A stretch of DNA of 64,000 nucleotides from Verrucomicrobium sp. BvORR034. GTDB lineage: Bacteria > Verrucomicrobiota > Verrucomicrobiia > Verrucomicrobiales > Verrucomicrobiaceae. Below are positions 17,598 through 26,593 of the stretch, piece by piece. The stretch is from contig NZ_BATQ01000085.1 of assembly GCF_000739635.1 (NCBI RefSeq), positions 62,001-126,000 on the forward strand, given 5' to 3'. Within the stretch, counting starts at the first letter, position 1; the number at the start of each line of letters is the position of its first letter. The notes under the pieces were generated by a model. The model worked only from the letters and a program-made list of their open reading frames with translations. It ran no database searches and was not told the DNA's origin. The translations under genes were made by a program, and so were the position numbers.

Positions 17598-18578
17598 ATG
17601 AATGACAGCCTGTCCCATCTGGGTGCCCTGCTTCGCGATGCGTCGAGGATTGGCATCGCCTGTCACGTGCGGCCTGATGGCGATGCCATTGGCAGCATTG
17701 TGGGGTTGGGTCGCAGCCTGCAGCTGATGGGCAAGGCAGTTTCGATCCTGTCTGAGGACGGCGTCCCACCCAATCTGACTTTTCTGGCGGGGTCGGACCT
17801 CGTGCAGGTTTCCCAAGCCGTGCCGCTGGAGCTGGACGTGGCCGTGGCTCTGGACACCGCAGCGAAAGACCGCTTGGGCGAGCGCACGCTGACCGCCTTT
17901 CAGAATGCACCCGTGCTCATCAATGTGGATCATCACGGCACAAATCCGCGCTACGGCCATTTCAACCATATCGATAGTGCCTCGCCTGCTGCGGGTCAGC
18001 TCGTCTATGAACTGCTGCAGGTCAGCCAGTTCCCCATGGATGCGATGGTGCGGGAGAATCTCTTCGCCGCCATCAGTACGGACACCGGATCCTTCCAATA
18101 CAGCAGCACCAATCCGCGCACGCATCGCATCGTGGCGGAGATGATGGAGGCAGGGCTGGATACGGCCGCTCTCGCGACCCAACTCTACCAGACCCATCCC
18201 CTGCGCCGGGTGCTGTTGCAGAAGGCGCTGCTCAACGAGATGAAGTTCACCTGCGGGCAGCGGGTGGCAAGCTGGGCGTTGAGCCAGGCCCTGCAGCAGG
18301 AGATCCAGATCCAGCCCGGGGATACCGAGGGTCTCATCGACATCATGCGCTCCATCGAGGGCGTGGTGGCCGCTGTCATTTTTGAAGAACTGCCCGACGG
18401 GCGCATCCGTGTGAGTGCCCGGTCTAAAGATTCACGCGTCAATGTCTCTCGCGTCTGCGGTGAGTTTGGCGGTGGGGGCCATGTCATGGCTGCCGGGGCA
18501 CGTCTGCCCGGCCCGGTGGCAGAAGCAGAGTCACGTTTCCTTGAAGTATTAAAGAATGAAATCGAACGAACCGATTAG
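17598..18578 (+). CDS. nrnA: DHH/DHHA1 phosphoesterase, NrnA-like
   Basis: The 326-aa protein matches bifunctional oligoribonuclease / 3'-phosphoadenosine 5'-phosphate phosphatase. Metal-binding motifs are ACHVRPDGDAIGS (~20-32), VALDTAAKDR, and the DHH in NVDHHGTNPRYG (~112). The C-terminal DHHA1 domain has FGGGGHVMAAGA (~290-301). It would degrade 2-5-nt RNAs and recycle pAp in the cytoplasm. Position between rbfA and truB is the usual one. Its last 23 bp overlap the start of truB. Confidence 0.92.
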   Translation: MNDSLSHLGALLRDASRIGIACHVRPDGDAIGSIVGLGRSLQLMGKAVSILSEDGVPPNLTFLAGSDLVQVSQAVPLELDVAVALDTAAKDRLGERTLTAFQNAPVLINVDHHGTNPRYGHFNHIDSASPAAGQLVYELLQVSQFPMDAMVRENLFAAISTDTGSFQYSSTNPRTHRIVAEMMEAGLDTAALATQLYQTHPLRRVLLQKALLNEMKFTCGQRVASWALSQALQQEIQIQPGDTEGLIDIMRSIEGVVAAVIFEELPDGRIRVSARSKDSRVNVSRVCGEFGGGGHVMAAGARLPGPVAEAESRFLEVLKNEIERTD

Positions 18579-19284
18579 TGGAGTCCTCCTGGTAGATAAG
18601 TCGCCTGACATGACGTCTCACGACGTGGTGGCGGTGGCCCGCCGATGCCTGAACACGAAAAAGATCGGCCACTGCGGCACACTGGACCCCATGGCCACCG
18701 GGATGCTCATCCTGGTCATTGGCAATGCCACGCGCATCCAGGATCTCCTGATGAGTGAGGACAAGGAGTACACCGGCACGGCGCGGCTGGGTGCCACCAC
18801 TTCCACCCAGGATCGGGAAGGGGAGATCATCGAAGAAAGGGAAGTGTCCGCATTCACGGATGAACAGATCAAGGGTGCCTTCGACACCATGCGTGGGGAT
18901 TTCTACCAGATTCCGCCCATGGTCTCCGCCATCAAGAAAGACGGCGTGCCTCTCTACAAGCTGGCCCGACAGGGGAAGGTGATCGAGCGCGAGCCCCGGT
19001 TGGTCCACGTGTTCGACTACGAACTCACCCGGGTGGAGGTCCCTGAGATCGACTTCCGCGTGGTCTGCAGCAAGGGGTTCTATGTACGCACCTACGCGCA
19101 TGACGTGGGCCAGCACCTCGGCTGCGGAGCCCACTTGAGCGCGCTGCGCCGCACTCGCTCCGGCCACTTCACTTTCCAGCCCGGCAAGTTCACGACCTTC
19201 GATGTGCTCAAAGAAGGCCGTCGTGACGAAGCTCTGGCGGCCATGTACTCCCTGTACGATGTGTCCAAGCTGAGGGGAGCGTAG
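18556..19284 (+). CDS. truB: tRNA pseudouridine55 synthase
   Basis: TruB makes the universal pseudouridine in the T loop of tRNAs. Motif I GTLDPMATGML carries the catalytic D44, preceded by KKIGHCG. The N-terminal SGVLLVDKSPDMTSHDVV and the later YTGTARLGATTSTQD and GFYVRTYAHDVG are also typical. At 242 aa it lacks the long C-terminal PUA domain of E. coli TruB, as many bacterial homologues do. It overlaps the nrnA gene by 23 bp, suggesting coupled translation. Confidence 0.95.
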   Translation: MKSNEPISGVLLVDKSPDMTSHDVVAVARRCLNTKKIGHCGTLDPMATGMLILVIGNATRIQDLLMSEDKEYTGTARLGATTSTQDREGEIIEEREVSAFTDEQIKGAFDTMRGDFYQIPPMVSAIKKDGVPLYKLARQGKVIEREPRLVHVFDYELTRVEVPEIDFRVVCSKGFYVRTYAHDVGQHLGCGAHLSALRRTRSGHFTFQPGKFTTFDVLKEGRRDEALAAMYSLYDVSKLRGA

Positions 19285-19396
19285 TGCACCGATGAGTGGT
19301 AAATGGTCTAGCATCTGAGGCCTGACTCTTAACAAGGTGTTGTCATCCGCTTCCATTCTCATTGCGTGCGGCGTATGACCCATACTGTCTAATCCC

Positions 19397-20329
19397 ATGC
19401 GGACTCACACTTCCATCGGCGATCTCCGGACCCTTCGCGGTCCGGTGGCGCTGGCCATTGGGGTGTTTGACGGGGTGCATCTGGGGCACCAGGAGGTGAT
19501 CCGGGCGGCCATGGACCACGCCGCCACCCATCATGGGACGGCGGTGGTCATGACGTTTGATCCCCATCCGCTGCGGGTGTTGCGTCCGGAGTCGGCCCCC
19601 CGACTCTTGTGCAGCACCCGGCACAAGCTTCAAATCTTGGAGCAGCTCGGCGTGACGGATGTGCTCATTTGCAAGTTCACGCCAGACTTCGCCAAAACAG
19701 ATGCGGCCACCTTCGTCGGGGCCCTGAGCCAGAGCTGTCAGCCGCTGGGCTTCATCTCGGTGGGATACACTTGGAGTTTTGGGAAAGGGCGAGGAGGCAA
19801 CATTCACCAGCTCATGGAGCTGGGGCGCGAGCTTGGATTCGGCGTCTATGGAGTGCCGGAGGTAAAGCTGGGTGAGGAGGTTGTCAGCAGCACACTCATC
19901 CGTGAAGCCGTGCGCGGGGCCGATTTCTCGCGGGCGGCCGAACTCCTCGGGCGACCCTACACAGTCCTGGGGGAGGTGGTGGTGGGGCGTCAGCTCGGCC
20001 GCACCCTGGGCTTCCCCACGGCAAATGTCCGGGTGGAGAATGAAGAACTGCCGCCCACCGGTGTCTATGCCGTGCGGGCTCAGTTGGATGGACGGGACCT
20101 TCCCGGCGTGGCCAATCTGGGGGTTCGACCCACCGTGGACTCCAGTGGGGAGCGCTCGCTGGAGGTGCATCTTTTTGACCAGAGTGGTGACTTCTACGGG
20201 CACCAGATGGAGGTGACCTTTGTCCAGAAGCTCCGGGATGAACGGAAGTTCGACGGGCTGGACGCTCTGAAGGCACAGATCGCCAAGGATGCGACAGAGG
20301 CGCGGAACGTGCTGCAGGCGGTGGCTTGA
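19397..20329 (+). CDS. ribF: bifunctional riboflavin kinase / FAD synthetase
   Basis: This 310-aa enzyme converts riboflavin to FMN and FAD. The N-terminal nucleotidyltransferase domain has AIGVFDGVHLGHQEVIR (Val replaces the common Asn of GNFDGVH) and VVMTFDPHP, with VSSTLIREAV before the linker. The C-terminal kinase domain has GRTLGFPTANVRVENEELPP and GVANLGVRPTV, then LEVHLFD. It ends the nusA-to-ribF block, 112 bp after truB. No riboswitch-like structure was recognised upstream. Confidence 0.95.
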   Translation: MRTHTSIGDLRTLRGPVALAIGVFDGVHLGHQEVIRAAMDHAATHHGTAVVMTFDPHPLRVLRPESAPRLLCSTRHKLQILEQLGVTDVLICKFTPDFAKTDAATFVGALSQSCQPLGFISVGYTWSFGKGRGGNIHQLMELGRELGFGVYGVPEVKLGEEVVSSTLIREAVRGADFSRAAELLGRPYTVLGEVVVGRQLGRTLGFPTANVRVENEELPPTGVYAVRAQLDGRDLPGVANLGVRPTVDSSGERSLEVHLFDQSGDFYGHQMEVTFVQKLRDERKFDGLDALKAQIAKDATEARNVLQAVA

Positions 20330-20409
20330 GGCATTCGGGTGGACTGTCCTCCCGGTCAGCGGGTGGCAACTCCCCTTGACCCATGGGCATTCCCGCTTAA
20401 GTCCAGCGC

Positions 20410-21876
20410 GTGGTTTTTAGTTCGCACATCTTCATTTTCTATTTCCTGCCCCTGGTAGTGTCTGGCTACTACCTGCTGCTGGGCCTGAAGACCAACACCA
20501 CCCTGCGACACCTGTATCTCACCATCGCGGGGATGATCTTCTATGGCTGGTGGAATCCCTGGTTTGTGCTGCTCATGCTGGGCACCACCGCGCTTGACTA
20601 CAATCTGGGCCTGATGATCGCGAATGCGGACAAGCTCAAGGAGCGGGGAGGGACGGATGAGGATGTGAGGCGACGAAAGAAGCTGGGGGTGGTGCTCTCC
20701 GTCACCTCAAACCTCGCCGCGCTCGCCTTTTTCAAGTACACCGCGTTCGCCGTGGATTCGGTCCAGGGCATCTCTTCCGCCATGGGGTGGGGCAGCGTGG
20801 CCGTGCCCGCCTTCTTCCAGAACATCATCCTGCCGGCGGGCATCTCGTTCTACGTCTTCCAGAGTTTGAGCTACTGCGTGGATCTCTATCGTGGCCACGC
20901 CAAGCCAGCGCACTCTTTCCTGGACTTCACCTGTTTCGTCTCGCTCTTCCCGCACCTGGTCGCGGGTCCCATTGTGCGCTATGGCATCATCGACCACCAG
21001 ATGCGCCACCGCGTGCACACGGTGGAGGGGTTTGCCCTCGGGCTCACCCGTTTCAGCTTCGGTCTCGCGAAGAAGATCCTGCTGGCCGATCCCATGGGAG
21101 CCATTGCCGACAGCGCCTTTGGCAGCGGAGCGGGCTCTCTCACTACTTTTGCGGCCTGGATCGGCATCGTGGCCTACGCTTTCCAGATCTACTTTGACTT
21201 CAGCGCGTACTCAGACATGGCCGTGGGTTTGGCCCGGTTGCTCGGCTTCTACTTCATCGAGAACTTCAACTCGCCGTACAAGAGCGTCAGCATTACCGAC
21301 TTCTGGCGGCGCTGGCACATCTCCCTCTCCACCTTCCTGCGGGACTACCTCTACATCCCTCTGGGGGGCAACCGGAAAGGCCGAGGGCGCACGTATGTCA
21401 ATCTCATGCTGACGATGGTGATCGGCGGGCTCTGGCATGGCGCGTCGTGGAACTTTGTCATCTGGGGGGCCATCCATGGCGGCATGCTGGCGCTGGAGCG
21501 GCTCATGGGGAAAAACTCCTTCTATGGCAGGGCTCCCGCCGTGGTGAAGATCCCGCTGACGTTCTTCATCCTGCTGATTACCTGGGTGTTCTTCCGTGCG
21601 GAGAACTTCGATGTCGCCTGGCGCTACCTCGGCACCATGTTCGGCCAGGGCCATGCGGGGGCCACCTCGCTGCTGCTGGAGTCGGAACTGCTTCGGGGGT
21701 TCAATCTCTTCCAGTTTGTCATCTGCGCCTTCGCGGTCTGGTTTATGCCCAATACGCAGACCATGCTGCAGCGATTCACCTTGTGGAAGGCGCTCATCGG
21801 CGTGCCGCTCTTCCTGATTGCCGTCACGATCATGGTCACCCGTGGCCACAGTCCGTTCCTCTACTTCCAGTTCTAG
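20410..21876 (+). CDS. MBOAT O-acyltransferase, AlgI-like
   Basis: The 488-aa multi-pass membrane protein starts at a GTG (20410) giving MVFSSHIFIFYFLPLVVSGY, the typical opening of alginate O-acetylation AlgI-type MBOAT proteins. The conserved middle motif SDMAVGLARLLGF and FWRRWHISLSTFLRDYLYIP is present, as is the active-site His in IGGLWHGASWNFVIWG (~342). AlgI-type proteins move acetyl groups across the inner membrane to a periplasmic transferase. The following gene encodes a matching AlgJ/AlgX-like partner. Alginate genes are not present, so another envelope or extracellular glycan is the likely acceptor. Confidence 0.93.
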   Translation: MVFSSHIFIFYFLPLVVSGYYLLLGLKTNTTLRHLYLTIAGMIFYGWWNPWFVLLMLGTTALDYNLGLMIANADKLKERGGTDEDVRRRKKLGVVLSVTSNLAALAFFKYTAFAVDSVQGISSAMGWGSVAVPAFFQNIILPAGISFYVFQSLSYCVDLYRGHAKPAHSFLDFTCFVSLFPHLVAGPIVRYGIIDHQMRHRVHTVEGFALGLTRFSFGLAKKILLADPMGAIADSAFGSGAGSLTTFAAWIGIVAYAFQIYFDFSAYSDMAVGLARLLGFYFIENFNSPYKSVSITDFWRRWHISLSTFLRDYLYIPLGGNRKGRGRTYVNLMLTMVIGGLWHGASWNFVIWGAIHGGMLALERLMGKNSFYGRAPAVVKIPLTFFILLITWVFFRAENFDVAWRYLGTMFGQGHAGATSLLLESELLRGFNLFQFVICAFAVWFMPNTQTMLQRFTLWKALIGVPLFLIAVTIMVTRGHSPFLYFQF

Positions 21877-21930
21877 TCTCCTCGTCGGAGTTTCTCCGGG
21901 TTCGATTTCCCATTCTGCCCCACTTCTGCC

Positions 21931-23673
21931 ATGTCCCAGATGCACAACCCCTTCGCGGAGGAACGCTGTCGTACGGTCTTTGAGATCGGTAAAGGCGTCG
22001 CCACGATCTTCATTGCAGGCTTCATGCTCATGCTCATTCTGCCCGCGCTGGGCTGGCATGTGTACCTTGCCAGTCAGGGGCAGTGGAAGGAATCGCCTGC
22101 AGCCCGCTTGCTGAGCTGGCGCCCCGGGCAGCAGGACATCGTCCACCATCTGCGTGAGGTGGAGAAGGTCACCGACAAGGCAGGCTACAGCGTCGCGCTG
22201 CGGCAGAAGGCCCAGAGCATGCTGCTGGAGTACGCTGATGAAGGCAATCTCAAGACCTACCTGGGTTGGGAGGGGTGGCTCTTCTACCACCCGGACTTGA
22301 AGGCACTCACCGGTTATGGCCCCATCAAGCCGGAGCCCTTCAGCGTGATGAAGGACCCAGAGCTGGGCAAGGTGCCAGAGACCCGCGAGCTCATCATCGA
22401 GTACGCCGCCCAGCTCAAGGAGCGGGGCATCGACCTCCTCCTGGTGCCTGTGCCGCTGAAGCCGATGATTTACAACGAGCAGGTGGCCCCGCAGTCAACG
22501 CCCTCCTGGGTGACCCATCCCGATGCACCTGCGTTCTACAGCCTGCTCCGAAAGAATGGGGTGGACGTGCTGGACCTCACGCAGGATCTCTCGAAGCTGC
22601 GCGGCGAGCGCAAGCGGGTGTATTACCTCGAAGCCAACTCACAGAACCGCGAGATCGCCAAGGAGAGTGAGGAGGCGCTCAAGCTGAAGAAGGACGCGTT
22701 CTTGAAGCAGGACACCCACTGGACGCCAGACGCCATGCGACTGGCTGCAGAGAAGGTGGCAGATCATGTGAAGACCAAGTACCCGCAGGCTCTGGGCCCC
22801 GGCTTCCAGACCATCCGTGCCGTGGATGGCGTGCATCGCAGCAGCCTGGGAGATCTGGTGAAGCTGCTGGATCTCAAGGACCCCTACCGGTTCTTTGAGG
22901 AGGAAGAAGTGTTTCTTAGCGTCATTGGCGACGGCACCCAGAACACCCGCTCACCACTGGTGCTGCTGGGGGACAGTTTCGTGAATATCTATGATGATCC
23001 CTCGTTGGGCTTTGAGAATCCGGAGAAGCCTGAACAGCCCATTCGTGCTGGTTTCGCCCAGCACCTGAGCCTTCTTTTGCAGCGTCCTCTGGATGTGATA
23101 GCCAAGAACGGCCAGGGCTCTACTGAGGTGCGCCGTGAACTGGCCCGCCGCCCCGACGATGAAGTGCGCGAGAAGAAGCTCGTCATCTGGGTGATCGCCG
23201 CTCGTGACGTGCTGCTTTCCACGAACGCCGCGCGCGCTGCCAATATCACCTGGGCCCGGGTGAAGTTCAGTGAGAAGACCTCCTCCGGTGCGGCGGTCGA
23301 TGTTGCGCCGGGTCTCTCTGCCCCTGCAGAGGATGTGGTGGTCGAGGCCACGCTGACCGAGAAGTCCGCCAACCAGGATCCCAACGGCACGCCCTATACA
23401 AACGCCCTCCACACCGCCACCTATGAGGTGGGCAAGGTCGTGACCGGCGCGATGGAGGCCAAGCAGATCCTTGGTGTGCAGTGGACCTTCAAAGAGAAGC
23501 AGATGCAACCCACCGCCGCCTTTGCCCAAGGCAAGCGCTACCGACTGACGGTCGTGCCGTGGGACGTGAAGAAGGGGAAGGAGCCTGCCTTTGGGAACTA
23601 CAATTTGAGTGATGAAAGCACCGCGTTTGATGCGGAACGCTGGTTCGTGGAAAAAGCGGAGGAGATTCCGTAA
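21931..23673 (+). CDS. AlgJ/AlgX-like SGNH O-acetyltransferase
   Basis: This 580-aa protein has one N-terminal membrane helix (TIFIAGFMLMLILPALGWHV) and a periplasmic AlgX/AlgJ-type SGNH hydrolase-like domain. Family marks are WLFYHPDLKALTGYGP, IDLLLVPVPLKPMIYNEQ, FLKQDTHWTPDAMRLAAEKV (Asp and His) and LLGDSFVNIYDD with the probable nucleophile Ser. The C-terminal ~170 residues form an additional beta-rich region beyond the usual AlgJ length, perhaps carbohydrate-binding. It follows the AlgI-like gene by 54 bp and should form the acetyl-transfer pair with it. Confidence 0.88.
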   Translation: MSQMHNPFAEERCRTVFEIGKGVATIFIAGFMLMLILPALGWHVYLASQGQWKESPAARLLSWRPGQQDIVHHLREVEKVTDKAGYSVALRQKAQSMLLEYADEGNLKTYLGWEGWLFYHPDLKALTGYGPIKPEPFSVMKDPELGKVPETRELIIEYAAQLKERGIDLLLVPVPLKPMIYNEQVAPQSTPSWVTHPDAPAFYSLLRKNGVDVLDLTQDLSKLRGERKRVYYLEANSQNREIAKESEEALKLKKDAFLKQDTHWTPDAMRLAAEKVADHVKTKYPQALGPGFQTIRAVDGVHRSSLGDLVKLLDLKDPYRFFEEEEVFLSVIGDGTQNTRSPLVLLGDSFVNIYDDPSLGFENPEKPEQPIRAGFAQHLSLLLQRPLDVIAKNGQGSTEVRRELARRPDDEVREKKLVIWVIAARDVLLSTNAARAANITWARVKFSEKTSSGAAVDVAPGLSAPAEDVVVEATLTEKSANQDPNGTPYTNALHTATYEVGKVVTGAMEAKQILGVQWTFKEKQMQPTAAFAQGKRYRLTVVPWDVKKGKEPAFGNYNLSDESTAFDAERWFVEKAEEIP

Positions 23674-23742
23674 GGGCGGGAGATATTATGCCTTCGATGT
23701 CGAAGGGCGAATTCGTGTCCGGGTGAGCATTCGCATTCATCA

Positions 23743-23940
23743 CCTGGATGCGAAGCATCTTTGGAGTACGCGAGAATCGCCGCTTTTTCGGCCCTTGTGA
23801 GTTCCTGAAATCTTGGGGTGTGAGCAGGGGTGGCGGTTGGGGGACAATTACCCTGCTCGACCGCGATCGTGGAGTGGACCTCACAAGCTCCGCTAAAGCG
23901 GCGGTTCCCGCGCGCACTCCAAAGCGACTTCGTCGCCAGG
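23743..23940. repeat. intergenic palindromic element, copy A
   Basis: The 198-bp element is ~80% similar by eye to copy B at 24720-24928. Its ends are imperfect inverted repeats: CTTTGGAGT (23759-23767) and ACTCCAAAG (23916-23924) lie inside flanking hairpins GATGC-GAA-GCATC on the left and GCGAC-TTC-GTCGC on the right, with GC-rich second hairpins (CGCCGC / GCGGCG) further in. This is a MITE/BIME-like structure. The rest of the 23674-24040 gap holds only a CCTTCGA/TCGAAGG palindrome (23691-23706). Confidence 0.7.
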
Positions 23941-24040
23941 TGTTGAGCGTAGAGTGGTGGTATGGGAATTTGCGATGCTTGCGACGTCGGAGGGGCAGAT
24001 GGCGTGCAGGTGACGCCCGAGCGTCAATGTACGCCCGGAT

Positions 24041-24460
24041 CTATGGATTCGTTTGCATGCGGCTCACCAACTTTGGGATCGTCAGCAACTCGGGCCGATC
24101 ATAAGTGTCGCAGGTTTCGTCTTTAAAGGTCGCTTGGGAAACCGTCTTGGTGCCAGACTTGACCTGCAGGCTGATCGTGTCGCTGGTGGTGCAGCCCCCT
24201 GCGCGTACGTGGCGGTAGAACTCGAAGAGTCGATCCAGTTTGACCGCATCGCTTTGCGTCAGCCTGATGTCGTGGAGTTTGGATGCCTTCGCGCGCTCGT
24301 TTTTGGGTTGGCGTGGGCTTGAAGTCTGAGGGCTGGTGCCCGTCGCAAGATAGCCGTCACCTTGAGGAATGATCTTGAGGTGATGTTTAGCGTAGTGGAA
24401 ACAGCCGGACGATTGGAATTGCACCTCGATCGACTGCCCTGGTGTCAACTTGCTCACCAT
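24041..24460 (-). CDS. small lipoprotein paralogue with a probable lost start codon
   Basis: The 139 aa from the ATG at 24460 are clearly homologous to the lipoprotein at 25954-26490: shared LTPGQ, FQSS, KLDRLFEFYRHV/RLDRLFEYYRSI, GGC and PELLTIPKL/PELLSIPAI motifs. Reading in frame upstream of 24460 continues the similarity with IALPSLAFCISLALPLLVASC, a good lipoprotein signal, back to an ATC codon at 24581-24583 (IKPIAL...), where the paralogue has ATG (MKQHL). No ATG, GTG or TTG is present before the stop further upstream. The gene either uses a rare AUC start or is a recent pseudogene. Function unknown. Confidence 0.6.
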   Translation of the reverse strand: MVSKLTPGQSIEVQFQSSGCFHYAKHHLKIIPQGDGYLATGTSPQTSSPRQPKNERAKASKLHDIRLTQSDAVKLDRLFEFYRHVRAGGCTTSDTISLQVKSGTKTVSQATFKDETCDTYDRPELLTIPKLVSRMQTNP

Positions 24461-24719
24461 CGGAGTGGGATCCTTGTCCTTGTTCTTGGAGGTTGATGTG
24501 GCGAGGCTGGAACAGGAGGCAACCAGGAGCGGAAGTGCCAGAGAAATGCAAAAGGCGAGGGAAGGGAGAGCGATGGGCTTGATGGGCTTTGGGTATTTGA
24601 TCGGGCGGGGAAGTTTTTGTCAATGGGTTGTTTTGGTAGGTGGCGATGGATCCGGCGGGCTGCTCTGCGTGAGACATCGGAGGCCTGTTGGGCGTACAGA
24701 CTATTGATCGGAAGCAACC

Positions 24720-24928
24720 CCTGGATGCGAAGCATCTTTGGAGTGCGGCGAGAATCGCCGCTTTCATGCCCCTTGTGACTTCCTGAAACCTTGGGGTGTG
24801 AGCAGGGGCTGGCGGCGGTTGGGGGACAACGGCCCCGCTCAGCCTCTATCGTGGTGGTGCCTCACAAGCTCCACCAAAGCGGCAGTTCCCCCGCGCACTC
24901 CATCCCGACGCGTCGGGACGTCGCCAGG
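24720..24928. repeat. intergenic palindromic element, copy B
   Basis: The 209-bp second copy is better preserved at its left end, where GCGGCGA-GAA-TCGCCGC is a perfect 7-bp stem next to GATGC-GAA-GCATC. The right end has GCGCACTCC and a TCCCGACG/CGTCGGGA palindrome. It is in the same orientation as copy A; together they flank the lipoprotein paralogue, so recombination between them could delete that gene. The remaining parts of the gap 24461-25004 show nothing else. Confidence 0.7.
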
Positions 24929-25004
24929 TGGAGCAAGTGTCCTATTGGTTGAGAAAGGTGGAACCTTCCATTGTCGAAGGCCGATGCCTGTCGGGTGTCT
25001 CCCG

Positions 25005-25910
25005 CTACACCTTAAACTTCAACGTTTCCCTGATCCTGAGCCACTCACTTGGAATGCTCGCTGCACCTGAGTAGGCTGCCGCCAAACTTCCTACGATGGC
25101 CGCGTTGGTATCGCAGTCGCCACCCACTTCGACAGTGCTCAAGATCGCCTCTTTGTAATCTCCCAAGTTCCGACAGGCATTCCAGAGGCAGAACGGCACG
25201 GTGTCCTGTGCAGAGATCTCATAGCCGCAGCCCAGTTCACGGGCCACGGTGTCTGCTGTGGCGTCCTTCATCTCACGTGCCAGGCGGACTTTGCGCCGGA
25301 CCTCTCCCTCGGGTGTGAGATCTAGAACTGTCTGCCAGACTCTTTCGACGGCCTCCGGTTCCGTTTCGCCTCGGGCGTTGTACGCTGCGGCCGTGGCCGC
25401 CGCTACAGCGATAGCCCCCGCGATCCCTTCCGGGTGAAAGTGGGTGACTCGAGCGGATTTGGCTGCTGCTTGGACAAGTTCTGGCAAATCATCGGCATAA
25501 TAGCCTCCCAAAGGGCCTGCTCTCATGGCAGCCCCATTGCCGAACGATCCTCCCCCGAAAGCCTTGGGGGACACGTCCCTCCACCCCGAGCCGTCGGCAA
25601 GCTCGTTGAGGATCCGACGGGCCATCTTGCCATAGCCCCGGTCAGGGTCGCGACGGAATCTCGCGGTGAAGGCCCATGCAACAGTATCTTCATCGATGCC
25701 CTTCATGAGGCTCAAGATGTCGTAGATGCCAAGGGCCATCTCCGTATCATCTGTGTAGATGACGGATCCATCACGATAGAAGGAGAAGTCGGTTATCTCT
25801 CTCACCCGATAGTGCTGGTAGGAGAAGGCTTCGCCCAACGCATCCCCAACGGACAATCCATCCAGAACTTCGCGTGCTGTGGCAAGGCGTTCGTTGTGAT
25901 TCCGAGTCAT
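25005..25910 (-). CDS. ADP-ribosylglycohydrolase family protein
   Basis: The 301-aa protein has the paired metal motifs of the ARH/DraG family: VIYTDDTEMALGIYDIL near the N terminus and VGGDCDTNAAIVGSLAAAYSG near the C terminus, plus GLSVGDALGEAF at the start and SFGNGAAMRAGPLG in the middle. Such enzymes remove ADP-ribose from proteins or small molecules with bound Mg2+. No ADP-ribosyltransferase gene is seen nearby. It is cytoplasmic and transcribed with the neighbouring minus-strand genes. Confidence 0.93.
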   Translation of the reverse strand: MTRNHNERLATAREVLDGLSVGDALGEAFSYQHYRVREITDFSFYRDGSVIYTDDTEMALGIYDILSLMKGIDEDTVAWAFTARFRRDPDRGYGKMARRILNELADGSGWRDVSPKAFGGGSFGNGAAMRAGPLGGYYADDLPELVQAAAKSARVTHFHPEGIAGAIAVAAATAAAYNARGETEPEAVERVWQTVLDLTPEGEVRRKVRLAREMKDATADTVARELGCGYEISAQDTVPFCLWNACRNLGDYKEAILSTVEVGGDCDTNAAIVGSLAAAYSGAASIPSEWLRIRETLKFKV

Positions 25911-25953
25911 CTTGATTCTTGGTAACCGTAGGTGACTTCAATTCCCGGCACTC

Positions 25954-26490
25954 CTATCGCAGTGGATTCTCCGGCCTCATGCTGTAGACAATGGCCGGGA
26001 TGGACAGGAGCTCGGGCATGTAAAGGTTGTCGCAGGGGTCGCACGAATTGTCCATGAAGTATTCCTGATAGAGCGTCCGGGAGCCGGATCTGATGGTCAC
26101 GTGGGTGGAGTCAACGGTGAGGCATCCTCCACAGGAGATGCTGCGGTAGTATTCGAACAGACGGTCCAGCCTGGCGCCGTCTTCGTGGGTCAGGTCCACC
26201 GGTAGGAGGGGCTTGTGGTTGAAGATCACTTTGGTGTCTGTGACGGTGCGGGAAGGGGAACGCTCCACTCCCGTCACGCGGTAACCTCCGCGGCGAGGAG
26301 TGATGGTCAGATCATAGACCAGATAGTGGTAGCGGCTTGAGGACTGAAAATTGAGATCAAGCTTCTGTCCGGGAGCGAGCCGGGTCACCACCGGGTAGGG
26401 GACTTGAGAGGGGTTGTAGTTGCAGCAACAGCTGGAGAGCAGTGCAAGCGACGCGAGAGCCAGGCAAAAGACAAATAGATGTTGTTTCAT
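25954..26490 (-). CDS. small Cys-rich lipoprotein of unknown function
   Basis: From the ATG at 26490 the ~178-aa protein begins MKQHLFVFCLALASLALLSS followed by CCC, a lipobox signal. The mature part has LAPGQKLDLNFQSSSRYHYL, RLDRLFEYYRSISCGGC and a second Cys pair in MDNSCDPC, then PELLSIPAIVYSM. The GGC and C-x-x-C cysteines could form disulfides. It is paralogous to the gene at 24041. The frame is open upstream to 26607 but the added part is not signal-like. The role is unknown. Confidence 0.72.
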   Translation of the reverse strand: MKQHLFVFCLALASLALLSSCCCNYNPSQVPYPVVTRLAPGQKLDLNFQSSSRYHYLVYDLTITPRRGGYRVTGVERSPSRTVTDTKVIFNHKPLLPVDLTHEDGARLDRLFEYYRSISCGGCLTVDSTHVTIRSGSRTLYQEYFMDNSCDPCDNLYMPELLSIPAIVYSMRPENPLR

Positions 26491-26593
26491 GGTGGTTGTT
26501 CTTGTTGGCGGCGCAGTGAAGAGGTGGGGGAAGGTGATCGGCAACGATGAGGTGGCGGTGTATTGGGTGAAATTCAGGAGCGGCGGGACGGAA

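Noticed and set aside
23691-23706. terminator after the AlgJ-like gene
   Set aside because: CCTTCGA/TCGAAGG palindrome has a 2-nt loop and no T-run, so it does not fit an intrinsic terminator.
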